NCBI GenBank assembly: GCA_040220135.1
Contig: JAVJTT010000007.1
Span: 1-64,000, forward strand
Length of the DNA stretch: 64,000 nucleotides
Direction: 5' to 3'
Origin: CAJXMH01 sp040220135
Lineage (GTDB): Bacteria; Bacteroidota; Bacteroidia; Flavobacteriales_E; Vicingaceae
The notes beneath the pieces were generated by a model. The model had not been told where the DNA came from. It searched no databases and worked only from the letters and a program-made list of their open reading frames with translations. Of the stretch, positions 9,327 to 17,334 are shown one piece after another; position 1 is the stretch's first letter, and every line of letters starts with the position of its first letter. The position numbers and the translations under genes are program-made.

Positions 9327-10223
9327 TTAACTGTTGGCTTTCCGATACTGCAAGGGGCTTAGATGAAATAGAGATTTGAAATCCTTGCCAAAACTAGAGG
9401 CCGAAAGGTAACCTACTCGGAATGCTATTTCTTGAACTTCTAAACCACTTTTAAGAAGCATTTCAGCAGCTTTTTCTAATCTAAGCTTTTCCAAATATTG
9501 ATTTGGAGATTGAGTCATGCATTCTTTGAAACTTCGAATAAAGTGAAAGGGAGACATACAAGCAATCTTGGCGATCTCTTCAATTTTTAGTTTCTGATCA
9601 TAATGTTGGTGCAAATAAGCCACACATTTCATAATGCGCTTATACCGTTCTTCTCGGGTCGATTTCTTTTGGCAGCTAAACTTTTGTAGGAGTTGATTTT
9701 CGGTTAAATGATGATGAATCAAACGTTCGATCATTTTATAATAGAATTCTTCCCTCAATTCAAGCTTTTGAGAAGTCATGACCTGAGCAAGCTGTTCTAC
9801 GGTTTTGCCAATAGAAGAAGAACGTTTGTTGTAAATGATATTCCGAAATTCTGGGGTAACACTAGGCAGATTACCGGAACTTAATTTTTGCTCTTCAGTT
9901 AAAAAGGATTCTGCGTATCTATGACTTACCATCTGTTCATCTAAGTAAATGCAGAGTCCTTTGGTCGTGGCCTTTGATTTGATTTGACATTGCAGCTCTT
10001 GTCCTGAATTGACAAGTATTAAATCCCCGGCAGTTAAACAAAATTGCTCTCCATCAATGCAATAAGACTCTTTTCCCTCCACAACGTACTTGATTGAAAT
10101 GCCTTTATGTGTGCTTTGCTTCTCAAAACGATTCAAGCTTGAGTGAATAAGCTTGTTTTTACTATTAAATACAGCTTGCGGTAAGGTAGTTCCCTGCTTA
10201 ACCTGAATAATATTATTCAACAT
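9327..10223 (-). CDS. AraC family transcriptional regulator
   Basis: 298 residues: an N-terminal cupin-like sensor (FCLTAGDLILVNSGQELQCQ) and a C-terminal double helix-turn-helix (about residues 200-295). The HTH signature includes KIEEIAKIACMSPFHFIRSF and the second helix pair VQEIAFRVGYLSASSFGKDF followed by LSPLQYRK. The effector is not evident. It lies 67 bases upstream of the hydrolase-YceI-ankyrin operon on the same strand, so it could control that operon or be co-transcribed with it. Confidence 0.88.
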   Translation of the reverse strand: MLNNIIQVKQGTTLPQAVFNSKNKLIHSSLNRFEKQSTHKGISIKYVVEGKESYCIDGEQFCLTAGDLILVNSGQELQCQIKSKATTKGLCIYLDEQMVSHRYAESFLTEEQKLSSGNLPSVTPEFRNIIYNKRSSSIGKTVEQLAQVMTSQKLELREEFYYKMIERLIHHHLTENQLLQKFSCQKKSTREERYKRIMKCVAYLHQHYDQKLKIEEIAKIACMSPFHFIRSFKECMTQSPNQYLEKLRLEKAAEMLLKSGLEVQEIAFRVGYLSASSFGKDFKSLFHLSPLQYRKANS

Positions 10224-10350
10224 GAACCAAAGTGAGGGCTATTCATGTTAAAATAAAAGTATATTGGTATGAAAGGACATAAGGTCATTCAAATGAGTGG
10301 ATTACTGTATGAGTTGAATGTGAAAAAGTCAATGCGAGATCAATAAAATA

Positions 10351-10397
10351 GTCCGCTTCGTTCCTGAGAAAAGAATTTAGATCGCTTCGTGATAGAT
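10351..10397. repeat. Dispersed CGCTTCG short repeats
   Basis: GTCCGCTTCGTTCCTGA (10351-10367) and AATTTAGATCGCTTCGTGAT (from 10373) match the units after ppx. They lie in the gap between the AraC gene and the left edge of the island. The remainder of 10224-10465 shows no gene. Confidence 0.45.
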
Positions 10398-10465
10398 AAA
10401 AGAACAAGGGTTAAGGATTAAAGAAATTGCAATACAGCATTCTTTAATCCTTTGCCTTTCATCTT

Positions 10466-10523
10466 TAAACCTCTTTCTTAAACTCCTCAAAAATCACCTT
10501 GGCTGCTTCGTAGGGTGAGATTT
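10466..10523 (-). pseudogene. Displaced 3' end of meaB (left boundary of island)
   Basis: Read on the minus strand this encodes ISPYEAAKVIFE, then EFKKEV and TAA. It is the same C-terminus as the intact meaB at 23005-24024 (ISPYEAAKVIFE, AFKKEV, TGA), with several mostly synonymous base changes. No other part of meaB is present. It begins 1 base from the stop of the island's last gene and has the same orientation as meaB, 12.5 kb away. Together the two copies make imperfect direct repeats of about 57 bases flanking the island. It is best read as the 3' end of meaB displaced when the island inserted; the less likely alternative is the remnant of a deleted meaB paralogue. Confidence 0.85.
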
Positions 10524-10524
10524 G

Positions 10525-11229
10525 TTAAACCATCAACTTTTCTAAATAGCTTTTAGTTTTCTTCCAATTCGGAAAGTTTTCTTCAAGTAATTCATAGAAG
10601 GCGCGACTGTGATTTAAATGCGCCAAGTGACAAAGCTCATGAACCACTACATATTCAATGCATTTTTTTGGAGCTTTGATTAATTCATAATTCAGATTAA
10701 TGCGAGCGGTTTTAGAACAGCTGCCCCAGCGTTTCTCTAGCCAACGGTAATAAACTTTCACTTGTTTTTCACTAAGCTTTTCAGCGAGTGGTTGATACTG
10801 CTCAATTATTCTTTCAAAATGGGTTGCAGCTTTTTCCTCGTACCAAAGGCAAAGCTGATTCTTGATTCTAATTTTATCTGCTTTGTCCTTGGTTAGTATG
10901 TAGAGGTATCCATTAAGCAGTTTGACAGATTCTGACTTCGATTCTCTAATCCTTAAGCGATACCTTTTTCCTAAGTATAAATGAGATTCTCCACTAATAT
11001 ATTTTCTAGCTGGTGTTTTAGGATGAAAGCCAATGAAAAAATCTTGTTGTTTGAGTATCCAAGCTGCTTTGCTTTTCACCTTTTCTTTTATTTTTTCTGT
11101 TGAGGTTTCATGTGGTGCTATTACCCGAACTGATTTGTCAGGGTGAACCTTGATGCCAAGTGTTTTTCGGTCATCAAAGCGCAGCTCAAAATCAATGGTA
11201 GATAAGCCGAATTGAATAGCTTGCTTCAT
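10525..11229 (-). CDS. YgjP/M48-like zinc metallopeptidase domain protein
   Basis: 234 residues of the YgjP-like (DUF45) family. The zinc site is VVHELCHLAHLNHSRAFYE, with HExxH at 197-201 and a third His at 207; the family's WLEKRWGSCS block sits just before it (about 163-172). It follows hsdR with one base between the stop and its ATG, so it is the last gene of the type I operon. From family knowledge, this protein is a frequent neighbour of hsdR; its contribution (maturation, turnover or control of HsdR) is not established. The stop lies 1 base from the displaced meaB 3' end. Confidence 0.88.
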   Translation of the reverse strand: MKQAIQFGLSTIDFELRFDDRKTLGIKVHPDKSVRVIAPHETSTEKIKEKVKSKAAWILKQQDFFIGFHPKTPARKYISGESHLYLGKRYRLRIRESKSESVKLLNGYLYILTKDKADKIRIKNQLCLWYEEKAATHFERIIEQYQPLAEKLSEKQVKVYYRWLEKRWGSCSKTARINLNYELIKAPKKCIEYVVVHELCHLAHLNHSRAFYELLEENFPNWKKTKSYLEKLMV

Positions 11230-11230
11230 C

Positions 11231-14200
11231 TTACTGGTATTTTACCGCTGCTACTTTAATACACTCTTCCACTAAGTTGTCAATGATTTCCCAATTTGGT
11301 TCAAGACCTTTTTCTTCAAGAAACTCGTAGACACAGTCACCCGCTTCAATGGTTATTTTCCCTTTAACATCAGATTTATTTACCCAATCGATAATGCGGT
11401 TTTCATTTAAGGTAATGTTTCGTTTTATTACTTCATCAACACTTTTGGCAATTTCTGCATGCTCTGCTTCACTCAAGCTGAAATCTTCTAATACTTCTTT
11501 GCTAAAATCATAGAAGGTAATAGCCACTGTATTATCTTCAATGCTTTGAGGAACTTCTTTTCTGTTACCTTCTAAAAAAGCAGCCTCATGTTCTTTGGCT
11601 CTCTTTAGGAATTCAGCTTCATCGATTCGTTTTTGATGATAAGCTTGAATAGTTTCTTTGATCAAATCTGCTAACTTGCGGTAAAAGATTGGGTCTTCAT
11701 GAAGCTTTAAGTTGATTGCCTTTACGGTTCTACTAGCAATGTGATCTGCCTTAGCCGCTTTGCCGGTGATTTTTTCAATTTCTGCTTCTCTCTCTTCTTG
11801 GTCAAATAAATCTACTAGCTCTGTAACTTTCATTACTTCTCCTTCAGTAGAGATGTGCTTATCAATTAGCTTTTGAATCTGTGGTTCAAATTCTTTGTAA
11901 GATAAGTCATCATTGTATCGACGTTTTACATCTACCCTCAATTTGAGGAAAAATTTAGCGTCGTATTTATATTTTTCAAGCTTCTTGTTGTCTGTTTCAT
12001 TGACAAACTCTACGGAAGCCAATCCCATTTTGAGCAGTCTCGAAAAGGTGCTAAGCTTGTCGTAAAACCTATTCCTTCTGTCTTCCGGTTCTAAAAATTC
12101 TTCATAGTCAGTAGTTTCTAAATGTTTGCCTTTTAATTCTTTAAAAACATCCCATAATTCACTGTGCGCCTGTGGTAGCTTTTTAAGCTCCTCTTTCATT
12201 TTGGTTAAAGTACCTTCCAAGTCTTTTTCATCAAAATCATGTAATCCGGAATAAGTTGAAAGTGCATCGTCGAGGTTTTCTAGATTTCCATAGTAGTCAA
12301 TAATGTAGCCGTAATCTTTACCCGGATAAACTCGATTTACTCTGGCTACGGCTTGCAAAAGAGTGTGTTCTGATAAAGAACGACAGAGATACAAGATTGT
12401 ATTGTTAGGTGCATCAAAACCAGTTAGCAGTTTCATTACCACAATTAAAATTTCAGGATGCTCGCGCTTTTTGAATTGATTGATTACACTTTTCTCAAAT
12501 TGATCTAAGCTGCCGTACTTATCAATCATAGCATTAAAGTATTTGTCCTCTCTAGCTTTATCTTCTTTTTCATTGTAGTAACCGTCTTCTGTGCCTTCTC
12601 TTTGGTCAGTTTGGGTAACAATAACAGCTGAGCTCACTTGAGTGAAATCATCTAAATATTCCTTGTACTTTAAGGCTGCTTTAATGCTTGGCGCAACCAA
12701 TTGCGCTTTGGGTTTGTATTTATCACCTTTGGTCTGAAAAAAGTCTGTATAATGTTTGCCGATGTCAATGGCTCTTGCCAAGATTACCTGATCGGCTTTA
12801 TTTAGTTCATTAACGGTATTGAATTTCTTTTTCAAATTGGCTTTTCCATAATCTGAAAGTGGTTCGGAAACTACATCAAAGAAGCGATTGATGGGATCTT
12901 CATTAATGGTCATGATGTTATGGCGACCTTCATAAAGCAGAGGCACAACTGCACCATCTTCTACGGCATCGTTCACGGTGTAAGGCAAACCAATATAACC
13001 TCCAAATTTATTGGCCGTGCTCTTTTCCTTTTTCATTAAAGGGGTGCCGGTAAAGGCGATAAAACAAGCATGGGGAAAAACTTGCTCCATTTTAACGTTA
13101 AAAGTGCCATACTGCGTTCGATGTCCTTCATCAATTAGTACAAATATGTCGCTCGACTGATAAGGCTCTTTGGTTTGTTTCACAGCCGCTTCAAATTTGT
13201 TAATGATGGTGGTAACAATGGCATCATTGCTATCTTCAAGCAATTCTGCTAAGTGCGCACCTGTGGTGGCTTGTATCACTTCTTTTTGACATTTTTTAAA
13301 GGTATCTGAAATTTGATCGTCCAAATCAACCCGATCGGTGACCAATAAGATTTTGGGGTTTAAAATGTTTTTATCCGAAGCAATCATTTGCGCTAACATA
13401 ACCATGGTCAAAGACTTTCCACTGCCTTGGGTATGCCAAATTACTCCGCCTTTGCGTTGTCCGTTTGCATCTTTTTTGCTCACTCGCTTGTAGGTGTCTT
13501 TCACCGCGAAATACTGTTGGTAACGGGCTATTTTTTTAGTGCCATCATCAAACAAAATAAAGTTGTGGATTAGGTCTAAAATGCGTTCTTTCTGACACAA
13601 ACTAAAAAGCAGGCGATCTTGCTCGCTAATGCTTCTTTCGTGCTGCTCTATTTGATCAAAGTATTTTCGGACATACCCAAAGCGTTCACCATAGAGTTGA
13701 TCTTTTACTTCATCGGTCAGGACTTGGTTTTTTACCTTTTTGAGTTTTGTTTCATAAGTCTTAGCCTCCTTTTCTAAGGTAAAGAGTTCCCGCCATTTAG
13801 ACCAATATTCTTTGCTGGTGTCGGTGGTGGCATAAGTTGCGGCATTGGAAGCCAAACCTAATAAAAGATTGGAATACACATACAAGCCCCGAATACCATC
13901 TTTACTGAAATTGCGAATGTGCTGCTCGGTGGCTAAATCTACCGGCTTTTTGGTGTGGTTTAAGGCCGGACTTTTACATTCGATAATTCCCATGGGAATG
14001 CCGTTAATGAAAAGTACAATGTCAGGGCGGTAGTGATCACTGCGGGCATGACGTAAGACGCTGTATTCCTCGCTAACATGAAAGCTATTGTTGGTTGGGT
14101 TTTCCCAATCCACATACTGTAGGCTGTGGCTTTTCTTATCGCCTTCTATGGTTTGCTCAAATGCTTTGCCCAAGGTAATTAAATCATAAAAAGCAGCATT

Positions 14201-14479
14201 GGCATTAATAAAACCCTCTTGCAGGGGCAAGTCTTTTAGGGCGATGATGGCCGACTTGATGTTAGCTTCAGAAAATTCATAAGTCTTGCCTTTGCGTTCA
14301 ATTCTATTGATTTTTTTAAGCTGCTGTTCCACTATATTTTCAAACAGTACATTGGTGGTTTTATCGCCCCGCCACTGCATGGCTTGTTGCGGTGAAACGT
14401 AAGTGTAACCCATATTAATCAACAGCTGCAAAGCAGGCAACTGAGAAACGTGGTCTTCTAAAAAAGAGGGTGTGTTCAT
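11231..14479 (-). CDS. hsdR: Type I restriction enzyme R subunit
   Basis: 1082 residues. An N-terminal PD-(D/E)xK nuclease (RPDIVLFINGIPMGIIECKS; D153, E167, K169) precedes a superfamily 2 translocase. The Walker A motif is HTQGSGKS (349-356), motif II is the variant DEGH (450-453), and motif VI is seen in LLQAVARVNRVYPGKDYG. A helical C-terminal domain that contacts the methylase follows. HsdR cleaves DNA after ATP-driven translocation from unmethylated sites bound by HsdM2S. All key residues appear intact and there is no frameshift, so the restriction arm is probably active. The gene is separated from hsdS by the DUF559 gene and a stretch with two hairpins, so it may have its own promoter. 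Confidence 0.96.
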   Translation of the reverse strand: MNTPSFLEDHVSQLPALQLLINMGYTYVSPQQAMQWRGDKTTNVLFENIVEQQLKKINRIERKGKTYEFSEANIKSAIIALKDLPLQEGFINANAAFYDLITLGKAFEQTIEGDKKSHSLQYVDWENPTNNSFHVSEEYSVLRHARSDHYRPDIVLFINGIPMGIIECKSPALNHTKKPVDLATEQHIRNFSKDGIRGLYVYSNLLLGLASNAATYATTDTSKEYWSKWRELFTLEKEAKTYETKLKKVKNQVLTDEVKDQLYGERFGYVRKYFDQIEQHERSISEQDRLLFSLCQKERILDLIHNFILFDDGTKKIARYQQYFAVKDTYKRVSKKDANGQRKGGVIWHTQGSGKSLTMVMLAQMIASDKNILNPKILLVTDRVDLDDQISDTFKKCQKEVIQATTGAHLAELLEDSNDAIVTTIINKFEAAVKQTKEPYQSSDIFVLIDEGHRTQYGTFNVKMEQVFPHACFIAFTGTPLMKKEKSTANKFGGYIGLPYTVNDAVEDGAVVPLLYEGRHNIMTINEDPINRFFDVVSEPLSDYGKANLKKKFNTVNELNKADQVILARAIDIGKHYTDFFQTKGDKYKPKAQLVAPSIKAALKYKEYLDDFTQVSSAVIVTQTDQREGTEDGYYNEKEDKAREDKYFNAMIDKYGSLDQFEKSVINQFKKREHPEILIVVMKLLTGFDAPNNTILYLCRSLSEHTLLQAVARVNRVYPGKDYGYIIDYYGNLENLDDALSTYSGLHDFDEKDLEGTLTKMKEELKKLPQAHSELWDVFKELKGKHLETTDYEEFLEPEDRRNRFYDKLSTFSRLLKMGLASVEFVNETDNKKLEKYKYDAKFFLKLRVDVKRRYNDDLSYKEFEPQIQKLIDKHISTEGEVMKVTELVDLFDQEEREAEIEKITGKAAKADHIASRTVKAINLKLHEDPIFYRKLADLIKETIQAYHQKRIDEAEFLKRAKEHEAAFLEGNRKEVPQSIEDNTVAITFYDFSKEVLEDFSLSEAEHAEIAKSVDEVIKRNITLNENRIIDWVNKSDVKGKITIEAGDCVYEFLEEKGLEPNWEIIDNLVEECIKVAAVKYQ

Positions 14480-14709
14480 GCTTTTATTTTTATAAGTAAA
14501 GCTTGCAAGGTGTTGAATTTCAGTGGGCTTTGTTTGTGGTGTTTTAACTTTTCTATGTTTGTAAGTGATTCATAAGGTAGCTGATATCCTAACTTTTTTC
14601 CTAAATTTGAAAATAAGACGACTTGGTTAGAACCGCTTGTTCTAATCGGGCCGCAAAAAGACCTTGGTTTTTGAACCAGGGCTTTTTTATTTATGATTTC
14701 TAATCTCAT
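14476..14709 (-). CDS. Doubtful 77-residue ORF upstream of hsdR
   Basis: The frame overlaps the hsdR start by 4 bases (ATGA), an arrangement compatible with translational coupling, but the product is not recognised. Its first 40 residues run antisense through a hairpin and a tRNA T-arm-like string (near 14634-14653). Phrases such as FCGPIRTSG are typical of spurious reading frames antisense to tRNA genes. More likely a chance frame across a tRNA relic than a real protein. Confidence 0.2.
   Translation of the reverse strand: MRLEIINKKALVQKPRSFCGPIRTSGSNQVVLFSNLGKKLGYQLPYESLTNIEKLKHHKQSPLKFNTLQALLIKIKA
14662..14687 (+). terminator. Plus-strand intrinsic terminator-like hairpin
   Basis: CCTTGGTT (14662-14669) pairs with AACCAGGG (14674-14681) around a 4-base loop, with one G-U pair, and is followed by a run of T. 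It faces the plus strand although all neighbouring genes are on the minus strand. It directly follows a T-arm-like string, as if it once ended a tRNA transcript. Confidence 0.5.
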
Positions 14710-14787
14710 TTTTTACATTATTGTCAACTTTTAAACATTGTGTATATTTATAATGCTCATTCTACCATATTTGGAGAAAGGAGTTTC

Positions 14788-14822
14788 AAAGCCCGATGTG
14801 TCTCGACATACACCGGGTTTTG
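14788..14822. terminator. Long hairpin between hsdR and the DUF559 gene
   Basis: AAAGCCCGATGTGT (14788-14801) pairs with ACATACACCGGGTTT (14806-14820) over about 13 pairs with one mismatch and two G-U pairs. A-rich and T-rich flanks would let it act in either direction, so it could end transcription from the DUF559 gene before hsdR or mark a module border. The stretch 14710-14787 is AT-rich with no gene. Confidence 0.45.
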
Positions 14823-14847
14823 CGGTTTTATGATCTTCATTTTAATA

Positions 14848-15300
14848 TCATTTTTCTAATTTGTTTCTCTTTAAGTTCCCCTCCTTGGAGGGGTCAGGGG
14901 AGGGTTCTTTCTCACGCCCCACTAACTCATCCTCATGTTTCTCCACCCAATTATTTATGGCCCTTAACACATTGGGCAAATCTCTTTTCACTTCTAAATC
15001 GCCGAAACGCAAAAAGCGGACTCCTAAACTTTCCAATCGCTTTTGTCTAATTTGATCTTTCTTAAATGCCTCTTCACTATCGTGGCTACTGCCGTCTATT
15101 TCAATGGCAAGCATTAAGTCTTTGCAATAAAAATCTACAATGTAATTATCTATTGGTCGTTGGCGATTAAAATGAAAACCGCGAATGTGTTTTTGCTTTA
15201 GTTCTCCCCATAACAACACTTCTGAAAGTGTCATATTCTTCCTCAACTTTCGGGCAAGCTTTTTAAGCTTTGGGTTGTATGGGAGTATTTTGCGTTTCAT
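14848..15300 (-). CDS. DUF559 family endonuclease-like protein
   Basis: 150 residues of the DUF559 group, small PD-(D/E)xK proteins related to Vsr. Visible are the N-terminal basic helix (LARKLRKNMTLSEVLLWGEL), then GFHFNRQRPIDNYIVDFYCK, the acidic core LAIEIDGSSHD and LGVRFLRFGDLEV. The typical protein ends near residue 128. Here the last ~20 residues (EPSPDPSKEGNLKRNKLEK) are encoded by a palindromic GC-rich repeat that has invaded the 3' end and moved the stop. Its start overlaps the repeat-encoded frame upstream by 4 bases. A role in restriction is unproven; DUF559 genes are also scattered in many genomes without one. Confidence 0.85.
   Translation of the reverse strand: MKRKILPYNPKLKKLARKLRKNMTLSEVLLWGELKQKHIRGFHFNRQRPIDNYIVDFYCKDLMLAIEIDGSSHDSEEAFKKDQIRQKRLESLGVRFLRFGDLEVKRDLPNVLRAINNWVEKHEDELVGREKEPSPDPSKEGNLKRNKLEK
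14871..14911. repeat. GC-rich palindromic repeat inside DUF559 3' end
   Basis: A unit with core TTCCCCTCCTTGGAGGGG followed by TCAGGGGAGGG. It belongs to the same family as the units at 15334-15545 and 16198-16395 and adds about 15 codons to the DUF559 gene. Confidence 0.8.
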
Positions 15301-15333
15301 TTTGTTCTTTTCTTTTCTGCGAAGGTGTCTTCA

Positions 15334-15545
15334 CCCACCCCTAAATCCCCTCCCGTGAGGGGACTTTTGGGGTGTTGATTTCCTCCCGTGAAGGGACTTG
15401 GTTCGGTGTCCTTTAAGTTCCCCTCCTCGGAGGGGTTAGGGGTGGGTTCTTTTTCTTCCTCGGAAGGGTTGTCGTTTAAGTTCCCCTCCTCGGAGGGTTG
15501 CACCACAGAGTTCCCCTCCTTGGAGGGGTCAGGGGTGGGTCTTAA
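15334..15545. repeat. Cluster of GC-rich palindromic repeats between hsdS and DUF559
   Basis: Two unit types alternate. Type A has core TTCCCCTCCTCGGAGGGG, often followed by TTAGGGGTGGG; type B has core ATCCCCTCCCGTGAGGGGAC. Read on the minus strand the cluster forms an open frame (15297-15566, 89 codons) with motifs NPSEEGNL and SPLTGGDLGV. That frame looks like translated repeat rather than a gene, although its end overlaps the DUF559 ATG by 4 bases and could couple translation. Such units are known to me as dispersed repeats in Bacteroidota genomes. Confidence 0.8.
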
Positions 15546-15590
15546 CGTGCTCATCATATATTTCATATTTCAATTTTCCTCTTTCTCATT

Positions 15591-16979
15591 TCACTTCACT
15601 CTCACTTCCCCCGTCAACAATTTCTGCATTAGCCCTGCTTTTTGCTTTTGCAAGGCTTCCTTTTTCGCTATTTGTAAGGCTAATTCTTGATCGGCTTGAT
15701 CGAGGATGTCTACAATGGCATGTTGTTCTTCTAAAGTAGGAGGGACATTAACCTTGACAATTTTGAAATCTTTGAACTTGCAATTAAGTGTGTCACTAAC
15801 TAATCCTTGAGAGTTACGGTAAAACTTATGGACGACTTCATCAATCTTAATGAGGGCTGCAAAGAATTTTGGATTTGCATTCTTCTTTGGCGTTACAATG
15901 GTATACGCAGGACTTACAATACCTTCTAAATCAGATAGAGCACTTCTCCCTTGCCACATACGCATGGTGTTATAACCAATGTCGTTTGGGCAGATTCGTT
16001 TATACTTTGACTTGTTTTTATTAGAGGTATCTTTCTTATTGGATTCATTTTGGGGATAAACACCTTTTTCACCCACAGACAACAAGGGTAAATTATCAAA
16101 TCCCGCCTCTTTCCTTTCAGTAAAAAAGTCTCCCAATTTCACTTCCTCCCAATCTCCCTCAAAACCTTTTAGGCGCAAATGCTTCCCTTCAGCGGGACCC
16201 ACCCCTAAATCCCCTCCCGGGAGGGGACTTTTGGGGTGGTGATTTCCTCCCGAGAGGGGACTCGGTTTGGTGCTTTTTGCTGCTTGGGTAGTTCTGTTTT
16301 TGTTTTCTTGTGTAATTTGTTTTTTCCCAGAGTTCCCCTCCTCGGAGGGTTGCTCCCTTAAGTTCCCCTCCTCGGAGGGGTTAGGGGTGGGTCTCTTTCC
16401 CGGACCTCTTAAAAGTTGCTGCGCCAAGCCCTTATTGCGTTTTTCTAAGCCTTTTATGGCGGCTTCGCACTTTTCTATGGCGCTATCCCAACAACTTAAA
16501 ATGGCGGCAATTTTTTCCTGCTCGGGGAGTGGGGGGAGTGGGATTTTATACCTCAATAGTTTAGATACAGAAAGACCTGGTTGAGCTGAAGATTCTGAAA
16601 GTCGGTTTAAATTTTTAAATTCAAGTTTATATCTTAAGTATTTAAGGTCGTTTTTGTTATTTGTTTGGACGGCTATAGCATGTTCTGAAATGTATGTTCT
16701 TCCTGAAATCATTTGAATATTGCCGCACAATGCTCCTTGTCTGCCAATTAACACAAAACAACCTTCATGTGTATATGAATCAAAATATCCTCTTAAGCCA
16801 TTTCCACCGTAGACAGGATAATCTCCTGCACCTTGAATTTGCTTGGAAGTTATATTTTTTCCGCTCTTGAAATGAGAACAAACTTTTTCTAATCTCAAAA
16901 CTTCCCAATCCTCTGGAATCATTCCCACCGCACTTTGTTTGTAGCCGGGCTTTAGGTTTTGTTTGTCGGTTTTGCTCAT
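15591..16979 (-). CDS. hsdS: Type I restriction enzyme S (specificity) subunit, two TRDs
   Basis: 462 residues from the ATG at 16979. TRD1 starts at AVGMIPEDWEVLRLEKV and ends with the helical spacer PLPEQEKIAAILSCWDSAIE. TRD2 starts at WEEVKLGDFFTERK and ends with PPTLEEQHAIVDILDQADQE. The two halves are joined by a linker (about residues 194-262) made of in-frame translated palindromic repeats (PTPNPSEEGNL, QPSEEGN, SPLSGGNHHPKS, GGDLGVGP). In known type I enzymes the length of this central region sets the spacer of the bipartite target. The start at 16979 lies one base after the upstream stop; the ORF extends to 17012 but would overlap that gene. It would form HsdM2S with hsdM (18741-20234). 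Confidence 0.94.
   Translation of the reverse strand: MSKTDKQNLKPGYKQSAVGMIPEDWEVLRLEKVCSHFKSGKNITSKQIQGAGDYPVYGGNGLRGYFDSYTHEGCFVLIGRQGALCGNIQMISGRTYISEHAIAVQTNNKNDLKYLRYKLEFKNLNRLSESSAQPGLSVSKLLRYKIPLPPLPEQEKIAAILSCWDSAIEKCEAAIKGLEKRNKGLAQQLLRGPGKRPTPNPSEEGNLREQPSEEGNSGKKQITQENKNRTTQAAKSTKPSPLSGGNHHPKSPLPGGDLGVGPAEGKHLRLKGFEGDWEEVKLGDFFTERKEAGFDNLPLLSVGEKGVYPQNESNKKDTSNKNKSKYKRICPNDIGYNTMRMWQGRSALSDLEGIVSPAYTIVTPKKNANPKFFAALIKIDEVVHKFYRNSQGLVSDTLNCKFKDFKIVKVNVPPTLEEQHAIVDILDQADQELALQIAKKEALQKQKAGLMQKLLTGEVRVK
16198..16395. repeat. GC-rich palindromic repeats inside the hsdS linker
   Basis: Type B units (16207-16230 and 16245-16262) and type A units (16331-16348 and 16363-16393) of the same family as the cluster downstream. 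They keep the hsdS frame open and encode the segment between the two TRDs. Confidence 0.85.
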
Positions 16980-16980
16980 T

Positions 16981-17331
16981 TTAATACAGTTCTTCTTTTT
17001 TAATCGGAGCATCTATTAAGTCGTAGACCACACTGCTAAATTTTAGCTCAAACCATTCAGTAAATAAGTCCCAACTTAGCTCATGCGGCCAAGTACTCTC
17101 ATCGGTACAAATGCCAAACAATTGGTCTTCAAACAGCCATTTCCAAATGCCTTCAAGGGTTACTTGAGGTTCTTGGGGTACAACGTCATCGTCTATTAAA
17201 TAACTGCTGTGTTCAGTTAAGTCCTCCGGGCTCATAGGGGAGTCGGGGAAAATGTAGTTAGCCCAATCAAAAAAAGGTTTTTTGGGTATCAGCATGACAA
17301 CGGCTCGGTCTATGATTAAAGGATGTTCCAT
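16981..17331 (-). CDS. Conserved small acidic protein
   Basis: 116 residues, not recognised with certainty. It starts MEHPLIIDRAVVMLIPKKPFFDWANYI and is rich in Asp/Glu and Trp, with the strings DESTWPHELSWDLFTEWF and ELKFSSVVYDL. I recall similar stand-alone hypothetical proteins of about 110-150 residues in many bacteria. It lies between fic and hsdS with gaps of 3 bases and 1 base, so it is translated with the operon. Its acidity would suit a DNA mimic or a small regulator, but that is only a guess. Confidence 0.6.
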   Translation of the reverse strand: MEHPLIIDRAVVMLIPKKPFFDWANYIFPDSPMSPEDLTEHSSYLIDDDVVPQEPQVTLEGIWKWLFEDQLFGICTDESTWPHELSWDLFTEWFELKFSSVVYDLIDAPIKKEELY

Positions 17332-17334
17332 GTT

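Noticed and set aside
15297..15566. 89-codon frame between hsdS and DUF559
   Set aside because: Consists almost wholly of translated palindromic repeats; kept only as a repeat feature.
15334..16395. Possible CRISPR array
   Set aside because: Units are palindromic and irregularly spaced, no uniform repeat-spacer pattern and no cas genes.
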